Shown here: piece by piece, positions 1 to 5,016 of the stretch
Position numbering within the stretch: the stretch's first letter is position 1
Layout: each line of letters opens with the position of its first letter
NCBI GenBank assembly: GCA_028275425.1
Contig: JAPWUT010000135.1
Coordinates: 1-5,016, forward strand
Direction: 5' to 3'
DNA length: 5,016 nt
From: Anaerolineae bacterium
Lineage (GTDB): Bacteria > Chloroflexota > Anaerolineae > SpSt-600
The notes under the pieces: generated by a model
Databases searched by the model: none
What the model saw: only the letters and a program-made list of their open reading frames with translations
What the model was told of the DNA's origin: nothing
Translations under genes and position numbers: made by a program

Positions 1-1022
1 TCCAGGTTATCAATTCCGCAGTTGGCCCCCAGCGCCCATGTGGACTCGTACTCAACGCAGGAAACGATTTCCTTGCCCTGCTCATCGTAATAGGTGTTGG
101 AGCACTGGATGACGCAGCCGGGGTGGCAGGCATGGTTGTATAGCTCTTTGCCCAGGCGCTTCTTGTTGTTCTCAAAGACGGCCTCACCTGAAGTCTTGGG
201 AGCGCCCTCAAAGCGACCCTCGCGGAAGTTGCGGGTAGGATAGGCCCCGGCTTCGTTCAGGATGTTGACCAAGACTGCCGTGCCGTAGGTGTTGAGAGCG
301 CCCTTGGGCTTGGTGATGTCGTGGGAGCGGAGGGCCTCCAGGAGCTTCTTGCGGCCTTGCTCAAAGAGGTCGGGGTTAGCAATTTCTACACCTGGGCCTC
401 CTTCGTCGTCCACGATGATGAACTTGACCCCTTTAGAGCCGAGGACGGCGCCTGCACCACCGCGGCCGGAGTAGCGGCTTGGCCTCCCTTCAATGTCATT
501 GAAGCAGACTCCAGCCGTAGCCATTCTCATTTCTCCGGCCACGCCTATGCCCATAATCCCAATCTTACGGCCGTAGCGTTCAAAGAGCTTGGGGTAAACT
601 TCGTAGAGGCCTTTGCCTACATACTCATCGGCCGGCTCAAACTTGACGCCATCCTTGGAGATGTGGATGAGCCAGAACTTGCCCGGCTCCTTGGGGTAGC
701 CTTCAATTATCACGCCCCTTATCCCAAGGCGAGCAAGGCGCTGAGGCCACTCGGTGCCAGCATTGGTTTCCTTTATACCACCGGTAAGGGGGGACTTGGT
801 TCCTACGGAGACCCTACCGCTTGTAGGGGCATTGGTTCCGGTGACAATTCCCGGGGCCAGAACCACTTTGTTATTGGGGCCAAGGGGGTGACAGGTAGGG
901 TCAACTTCGTCGTAAATGATGGTGGAGGTCAAAGCCCTTCCCGCCAGATACTTATACTTTTCGGGGAGGTCCTCAAACTTGGCGGAAAGGTCGGTCATAT
1001 TTATCCTGAGCAACTTCGCCAT
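1..1022 (-). CDS. Aldehyde:ferredoxin oxidoreductase family protein, N-terminal 340 residues (3' end beyond window)
   Basis: This is a tungsten (or molybdenum) bis-pterin enzyme of the AOR family. Members typically oxidise aldehydes to carboxylic acids in the cytoplasm and pass the electrons to ferredoxin. Translation from 1022 down to the left edge has no stop codon. The start is ATG at 1022-1020 (MAKLLRINMTDLS), with GGAGG eight bases upstream; an in-frame ATG at 998-996 has only a weak AGGA. Pterin-domain hallmarks are SGRVSVGTKSPLTGG (residues 68-82) and GRGGAGAVLGSKGVK (186-200). A cysteine group, ACHPGCVIQC, has Cys299, Cys303 and Cys307, the expected ligands of the [4Fe-4S] cluster. 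A family-like NCGIDNL motif (334-340) sits at the edge. Known members are about 600 residues, so roughly 55% is present; the downstream fourth cluster cysteine and the second pterin-binding motif are not visible. The subfamily, substrate and metal cannot be decided. The gene lies 248 bp downstream of the protease gene and has its own promoter. Confidence 0.94.
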   Translation of the reverse strand, partial: MAKLLRINMTDLSAKFEDLPEKYKYLAGRALTSTIIYDEVDPTCHPLGPNNKVVLAPGIVTGTNAPTSGRVSVGTKSPLTGGIKETNAGTEWPQRLARLGIRGVIIEGYPKEPGKFWLIHISKDGVKFEPADEYVGKGLYEVYPKLFERYGRKIGIMGIGVAGEMRMATAGVCFNDIEGRPSRYSGRGGAGAVLGSKGVKFIIVDDEGGPGVEIANPDLFEQGRKKLLEALRSHDITKPKGALNTYGTAVLVNILNEAGAYPTRNFREGRFEGAPKTSGEAVFENNKKRLGKELYNHACHPGCVIQCSNTYYDEQGKEIVSCVEYESTWALGANCGIDNL

Positions 1023-1024
1023 TT

Positions 1025-1035
1025 CTCCTACCTCC
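1025..1035 (-). promoter_or_regulatory. Ribosome binding site of the AOR gene
   Basis: Read on the minus strand this is GGAGGTAGGAG, followed by AA and the ATG at 1022. The GGAGG core (1035-1031) is eight bases from the start codon, which is optimal. This decides the start at 1022 over the in-frame ATG nine codons in. Confidence 0.85.
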
Positions 1036-1060
1036 GTTGGTTTGGGGGACACCCGCTAAC

Positions 1061-1089
1061 ATTATACACGAAAAGGCGTGGAAAGGCAA
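1061..1089 (-). promoter_or_regulatory. Sigma-70-type promoter of the AOR gene
   Basis: On the minus strand a perfect -10 hexamer TATAAT (1066-1061) lies 17 bp after TTGCCT (1089-1084), which matches the -35 consensus TTGACA at four of six positions. Transcription would start near 1053-1055, giving a leader of about 30 nt that contains only the ribosome binding site. There is no TG-extended -10. No operator-like inverted repeat was seen overlapping the hexamers. This is a prediction from consensus match and position only. Confidence 0.65.
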
Positions 1090-1164
1090 ATTTCATAACG
1101 CCTCTTGTTTTCCCCACCTTGGCTGATGACCCGCCAGCGCTTTTGGCCCCGCTCGTGGCAAGTT

Positions 1165-1211
1165 AACCTCTCGGCTGAGGTTTAGGTCGCGGGGGACGCC
1201 CCCCAAACCTC
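1165..1211. repeat. Nested inverted repeats with mutually exclusive pairing
   Basis: Three related arms occur in the plus sequence: AACCTC (1165-1170), GAGGTTT (1177-1183) and AAACCTC (1205-1211). The middle arm can pair with the left one (6 bp, 6-nt loop) or the right one (7 bp). The right pairing encloses a further GGGGG/CCCCC hairpin (1191-1195 with 1199-1203, loop ACG). No T-run follows on either strand, so this is not a standard intrinsic terminator. It could be an intergenic palindromic repeat (REP- or MITE-like), a 3'-end structure of the protease mRNA, or part of a Rho-dependent end. Confidence 0.6.
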
Positions 1212-1212
1212 T

Positions 1213-1247
1213 GCCATGGGAGCGAAGCGGCGCTTCGCCCCTATGGC
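1213..1247 (-). repeat. Strong 16-bp-arm hairpin just downstream of the protease stop
   Basis: The two 16-nt arms (1213-1228 and 1232-1247) pair at every position except one A/C mismatch, with one G-T wobble, and enclose a GGC loop. The innermost part is GCGAAGC/GCTTCGC. The hairpin begins 24 bases past the protease stop codon, as expected for a transcript-end structure or mRNA-stabilising stem. The bases after it on the minus strand (CAGAGGTTTGGGG) lack the U-tract of an intrinsic terminator. The stem is directly visible; its role as a transcription end is inferred. Confidence 0.6.
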
Positions 1248-1270
1248 TTGCAATGGCGGTTATCAGGTTG

Positions 1271-4200
1271 CTAACGGAAGGATTTGTAGATAGAGGGGAG
1301 GAAAACCTTCCAAGGGAAGACTTTTAGCCAAACAGCACGCTCTCTGAAGGCTTCGCCTTCCCTGCCGATAAAAGCCACATGGTAAAGGGTCCGCTCTTCC
1401 CAAGCCCAAGGCTTAAGCCCCCACCGCACAGAGGCTGAAGCACCAGCCGGTATCGGACCTGACCAACGCACGAAGTCCCTTCCCACCTCCAAAGTGCCTA
1501 CATCGCAAGAAAGGGAGTCAGGGATAAGCCGGGAGTTTTCCGGAAGGGGGATGAAGGCCAAGGCTTCGGAAGCATCGCCTAAGCCTGCATTCCGAAGGCT
1601 CAGAGTGCAAGAAATGGGGGAACCGGAAAGGGCCTCCGCCGGCTCACATTCCAGCTCCGAATGGCTCAAATCCGGCACCATAACCCCTACTTTGGCCCAA
1701 CGGCGGAATTGAATGCCCTGCTCTTCTATGCCCATCCTGATTTCATGGCGTATTACTTCTCCAGCTGCTGCGGTCCCGCTCACCAAGGTCTGGTAAGAGA
1801 TGGTGACGGATTCGCCAGGGTGAAGCAGGCCTCGCCAAAATAGCGAAGAGGAAGCGGGGTCAAATGCTCCCGGCCCTCTCAAGCTTGATGGCAAAAAGGT
1901 CAAACTAATGGGGATTGTGTCCGATAAATAGGCGGTTATCGGCTCCGGCCCATCGTTCCTAAGGATTACAGTCCAGCTGACCGCTCCTCCGAGCTGCACG
2001 GACACCGGCTCGGCGAAGAAGGAGGAAGAGCCAAGCCAGGATAAGAAGCCTATGGCTCTTTCCATGCCCTCGGAGCGAGCTTCTTCCGGCAAAGCCTCAA
2101 ACGGAAAAGCGAAGAAGGCCGAAGCCCCATCCCCCACCCGCCGCGCTAACCCGATGGCCCTCCTCTCTTGGTCCCGAAAGGTTACTATCGTGCCTGGTAA
2201 AGGCTCAAGGGAATCGGACCAGTTGCGGAAGGGGTATTGCAAGGCCCAGGGGCCAAAATCCTCCCCAATCGGCTCCTCCGGTACGCCTATTGCCGAGGTA
2301 GGGGTGACATCATCGGTCCAGGTGAGAACGCCTAAAAGCGGGAGGAGGGAACCTGTCCCCCGGCAGAAGGAAGAGGCAGCCGGATTCCGGCAGAAAAGGA
2401 AGTCTTGGGATGATAGGAAAAGCCTTCCTCCGCTAAGGATGTAATCGGCCAGCGCTTCTTCCTCCTCCGCCGTCACCGGAGCATACCAGTCATATCCTGT
2501 CCACCATACCACTATGGGATACCAGCTCAGCCTATCCGGGGGAATGGGGGATTCGTTAGCATGCCAAAGGTCGTAAGCGAAGCCTGCTTCGGCCATTGCC
2601 CTCTCATACTTTCCCTCTTGGTCATACCATCGGTCATCATCCACAAGGAGGATAGGGGCCGGGGTCTTGGTGATGGCAGTAGCTCGGATGGAAAGAGCTG
2701 GGGAAAGGGAGGAGCGCAGGGTTACGGTCAGGATATCCCTCTCATTCCATCCGGCATCAGGAGGTATCGTTACGGCAATTTCAAGGGTGGCGGTAGTGCA
2801 GGGGGCAAGAGTTATGGACCAAGAGCTGGGTGTGGCAGGCCAGTTGCTGCCTTCCATGGATACGGAAATGTTCTCAGTCCCGCCTCTCCCCAAGTTCCGA
2901 ACCTCAAAAGTATGGGTAACCACACTACCCGGCCGGCCTATGAGGGTTTGGGTCATGGGTCTTACCTGGAGGCCTGTTTGAGTAGGAGGAGAAGTAAGCC
3001 AGGATATGGCCTTTTCCATCACTTCCCGCCTGGAAGCCCTATCGGCTATCGCTTCAAAGCCGAATGAAAGGTAAAGGACTCGGTAATCAAGGCATACTCC
3101 TACGGCAAGCCCTCCGTAGCCATCTCCGGAGTAAGCCAAAACTGGGAAGGCCTCATCGGGGTCTGCCGGCTCCACGACATCGGGAAAGAGCTGGTTGTCG
3201 GCACCGTCGCCATCGGAGATAGAGAAAGCAAGGCCAGCGAAAGGCCCATCGGCAAGGCCGTCAAGGCTCCAGATGTTGCTGCTGTCTTGGACAAAGCGGG
3301 CTTTGAGGTACTGGGAGTAATATGGAGCGAAGCCCACCCCTCCGCCGTCCAAGAACCCTATGTCTTGCCCGCTCAAGAACAGCCTTCCCCCAGCCGAAAG
3401 GTAGCCGGTTATGGCCTTCTGGGCCCCGATGTAACCCGGGGCATCTTGAGGCGAGCTCCATATCACGAGGTCATACCGCTTGAGCTGCTCTTCGGTAGGG
3501 ATATCGTCTGGGATGCGCCGGATGGCCCATTCATCGTAGGCGTAAGCCAAGTCATCCAAAGCCTGGCGGTAATAGGCTACTTGGCTTCCGTAATGCCATG
3601 CCCCGCTGTCCACCAGGAGGATGGAAGGAGCAGAAGCCAGGCTGAAGGTTACCGTTGTGGTCTCGCCCACGGTTACAGTGGCCATGCTGCTGGCCACCCG
3701 ATAGCCCAAGGCCTTAGCTACCACGGTATAATCCCCAGCCGGAAGGGAGAATGCCCAAAAGCTGGCGGTAGCGGTTAGGGGAGTGCCCGGCAAAGAGATT
3801 TCGGCGGTAACAGGCTCCCCGGTTGAGGCGGCGCGCACATAAACTTCCAAAGTTCCGTTTGGCACAGGCTGGAGGGAAAAGTCAACCTTGGTTGTGGTCC
3901 CCGGCAGGACGGCGATGCCCGTTACGGTTTGGGAGTAGTAGCCGAAGGCTGAAGCGGTAACGCTGTAGAGGCCTGGCGCGAGGGGCAAACTGTAGCGGCC
4001 CGAAGGCTCAGTGACCGTGCTTCCCCTTCCTGTCTCGTCCTTTGAAGTGGCGGAAACAAGGGCGCCGGGAATCGGGACCCCCTCCGCACTCCGCACCGTT
4101 CCTTGGATGATTCCGGCATTAAGTAAGGTAGCTACAGCAGCGAAGGCGTCTATCCTCCCCCATCCTGAATCGTTATTGGGGATAGTAGTGCTCAGGGGCA

Positions 4201-5016
4201 CTGCGGTGGAGGTTATGAGGAAGAGGGTTTGGGTTACGCTTAGTGTAGGGCTTACTGAACGCATCAAGGCGATGAGGCCTGTCACATGAGGTGCAGCCAT
4301 GGAAGTGCCCCTCCAGGAGGCGTAAGTGCCGCCTGGGAGGGAGGAGCGGACGTTCACCCCAGGAGCCACTACGTGAGGGCGAACTTCGCCCCAGGGGGAG
4401 GGACCACGGCTGGAAAAAGAGGCCACTTCATCGTAAGGGTCGCTTGCCCCGACAGCTATGGCTTCGGGGAGGGAAGCTGGGGAGGCTACGGAACCGGGGG
4501 AAGGGCCTTCGTTTCCGGCGGCGAAGACAGGGATTATCCCAGCGGCCCTCAGGGCGCGGATATCAGCCTGGAACGTGGTATTGAAGGCATTGGGGTCACC
4601 CCAGGAGCAATTCACGACATCGGGGGCAAGGGATGGTTCGCCTCCAGGGGCCAATAGCCACTGGAAGCCAGCATGTATCCACGAATCATACCCATAGCCA
4701 TCGCCATTTAGAACTTTAACCGCGATCCAGCGTGCTCCAGGGGCCACCCCTATTCCTCCCAAGCCTACAGCTGTGCCGAGGGTGTGGGTCCCGTGGCCGT
4801 GGTCATCAAAGGGGTAAAGGGAACCGGTTACGGGGTCAAACCAGTTTCCGGTGTGGACGGATGGGCCATGGGGGTTGTAACCGCGGTAGTTGAACTTCAA
4901 GGCTGGGTGGAGCCAATCGGCACCGGTGTCCATCCCCGCTACCACAGCTCCGGTTCCGGAAATGCCAAGGGATGCCCAAACCTGGGGTGCACGGATGCGC
5001 TCAATGTTCCACTCCG
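1271..5016 (-). CDS. Secreted multidomain subtilisin-like (S8) serine protease, bacillopeptidase F-like, C-terminal ~1247 residues (5' end beyond window)
   Basis: This is an extracellular endopeptidase of family S8. Residues are counted from the first whole codon, at 5014. The peptidase domain (about 1-296) has Asp29 (VAGMDTG, codon 4930), His74 (HGHGTHTLGT, codon 4795), oxyanion Asn168 (AAGNEGP, codon 4513) and Ser238 (RGTSMAAPH, codon 4303), so it should be active. NCSWG and FSSRGPSPWGE resemble bacillopeptidase F. Next come two carboxypeptidase-regulatory-like beta domains (302-383, 386-461), a Rossmann/GATase1-like domain (464-674), a NEW3-like beta domain (680-780), a second Rossmann-like copy (786-993), two DUF11-like beta domains (1002-1113, 1115-1231) and the tail WKVFLPSIYKSFR. 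The stop is TAG at 1273-1271. The frame is open to the right edge and reads WNIERIRAPQVWASLG before the Asp strand, so the start, signal peptide and propeptide lie outside; a GTG at 4945 is internal. The peptidase call is firm; names of the C-terminal domains are from fold-like patterns. Confidence 0.95.
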   Translation of the reverse strand, partial: EWNIERIRAPQVWASLGISGTGAVVAGMDTGADWLHPALKFNYRGYNPHGPSVHTGNWFDPVTGSLYPFDDHGHGTHTLGTAVGLGGIGVAPGARWIAVKVLNGDGYGYDSWIHAGFQWLLAPGGEPSLAPDVVNCSWGDPNAFNTTFQADIRALRAAGIIPVFAAGNEGPSPGSVASPASLPEAIAVGASDPYDEVASFSSRGPSPWGEVRPHVVAPGVNVRSSLPGGTYASWRGTSMAAPHVTGLIALMRSVSPTLSVTQTLFLITSTAVPLSTTIPNNDSGWGRIDAFAAVATLLNAGIIQGTVRSAEGVPIPGALVSATSKDETGRGSTVTEPSGRYSLPLAPGLYSVTASAFGYYSQTVTGIAVLPGTTTKVDFSLQPVPNGTLEVYVRAASTGEPVTAEISLPGTPLTATASFWAFSLPAGDYTVVAKALGYRVASSMATVTVGETTTVTFSLASAPSILLVDSGAWHYGSQVAYYRQALDDLAYAYDEWAIRRIPDDIPTEEQLKRYDLVIWSSPQDAPGYIGAQKAITGYLSAGGRLFLSGQDIGFLDGGGVGFAPYYSQYLKARFVQDSSNIWSLDGLADGPFAGLAFSISDGDGADNQLFPDVVEPADPDEAFPVLAYSGDGYGGLAVGVCLDYRVLYLSFGFEAIADRASRREVMEKAISWLTSPPTQTGLQVRPMTQTLIGRPGSVVTHTFEVRNLGRGGTENISVSMEGSNWPATPSSWSITLAPCTTATLEIAVTIPPDAGWNERDILTVTLRSSLSPALSIRATAITKTPAPILLVDDDRWYDQEGKYERAMAEAGFAYDLWHANESPIPPDRLSWYPIVVWWTGYDWYAPVTAEEEEALADYILSGGRLFLSSQDFLFCRNPAASSFCRGTGSLLPLLGVLTWTDDVTPTSAIGVPEEPIGEDFGPWALQYPFRNWSDSLEPLPGTIVTFRDQERRAIGLARRVGDGASAFFAFPFEALPEEARSEGMERAIGFLSWLGSSSFFAEPVSVQLGGAVSWTVILRNDGPEPITAYLSDTIPISLTFLPSSLRGPGAFDPASSSLFWRGLLHPGESVTISYQTLVSGTAAAGEVIRHEIRMGIEEQGIQFRRWAKVGVMVPDLSHSELECEPAEALSGSPISCTLSLRNAGLGDASEALAFIPLPENSRLIPDSLSCDVGTLEVGRDFVRWSGPIPAGASASVRWGLKPWAWEERTLYHVAFIGREGEAFRERAVWLKVFPWKVFLPSIYKSFR

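Noticed and set aside
464..674. Possible CRISPR-like or tandem DNA repeats anywhere in the window (this interval is one of the stretches scanned).
   Set aside because: No regularly spaced direct repeats were found; similarity inside the protease gene is at the protein-domain level only.
1028..1096. A 22-residue minus-strand ORF (MKFAFPRLF...) ending inside the AOR ribosome binding site, possibly a leader peptide.
   Set aside because: It spans the predicted -35 and -10 boxes, so a transcript from that promoter would not contain its start. It has only a weak AGAGG upstream and no run of regulatory codons. Chance is the simplest explanation.
321..1166. A 281-codon open frame on the plus strand.
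   Set aside because: It lies antisense to the AOR gene, its translation has no recognisable motif, and the opposite strand encodes an unmistakable AOR domain with a ribosome binding site. It is a shadow frame.
1213..1247. The strong hairpin as a classical intrinsic terminator.
   Set aside because: Neither strand has a T-run after the stem, so only a stem-loop or repeat is supported.
2561..3067. Plus-strand open frames of 100-170 codons opposite the protease (also 2052-2444, 3287-3778 and 4286-4657).
   Set aside because: All are antisense to a continuous, domain-rich coding frame and show low-complexity, non-protein-like composition, as expected for shadows in a moderately GC-rich gene.

Overview
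This is a bacterial window with two protein genes, both on the minus strand and both cut by a window edge. Three things point to an anaerobic member of the Chloroflexota, probably an Anaerolineae-type lineage: (i) a tungsten/molybdenum-type aldehyde:ferredoxin oxidoreductase, (ii) a very large secreted modular subtilase ending in an 'FLPSIYK' tail, which resembles the 'YLPLV-[LM]-[RK]' C-termini common on exported Chloroflexota proteins, and (iii) bacterial-style expression signals (GGAGG Shine-Dalgarno, TATAAT -10 box). The lineage call is inference from recall, not a search result.

Right to left (the direction of transcription): positions 5016-1271 hold the C-terminal ~1247 residues of a multidomain S8 serine protease related to bacillopeptidase F. 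The reading frame is open through the right edge, so its true start, signal peptide and propeptide lie outside. All catalytic residues (Asp, His, oxyanion Asn, Ser) are visible. The peptidase is followed by two carboxypeptidase-regulatory-like beta domains, two copies of a Rossmann/GATase1-like 'ILLVD' domain separated by a NEW3-like beta domain, two DUF11-like beta domains and the short C-terminal tail.

Positions 1270-1023 are intergenic (248 bp). The half next to the protease is filled with nested palindromes, including a 16-bp-arm hairpin. The half next to the oxidoreductase carries a good sigma-70-type promoter (TTGCCT-17 bp-TATAAT) and a strong ribosome binding site.

Positions 1022-1 hold the first 340 residues of an AOR-family oxidoreductase: the complete pterin-binding N-terminal domain and the cysteine cluster that binds the [4Fe-4S] centre. 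The C-terminal part lies off the left edge.

The separate promoter and palindromic spacer suggest that the two genes are independently transcribed although co-directional. A loose metabolic link is possible (an extracellular protease supplies peptides, and AOR oxidises aldehydes formed during amino-acid fermentation), but nothing in the sequence proves it. No RNA gene, CRISPR array, transposase or phage gene was seen. The most unusual feature is the protease architecture with its duplicated Rossmann-like module.
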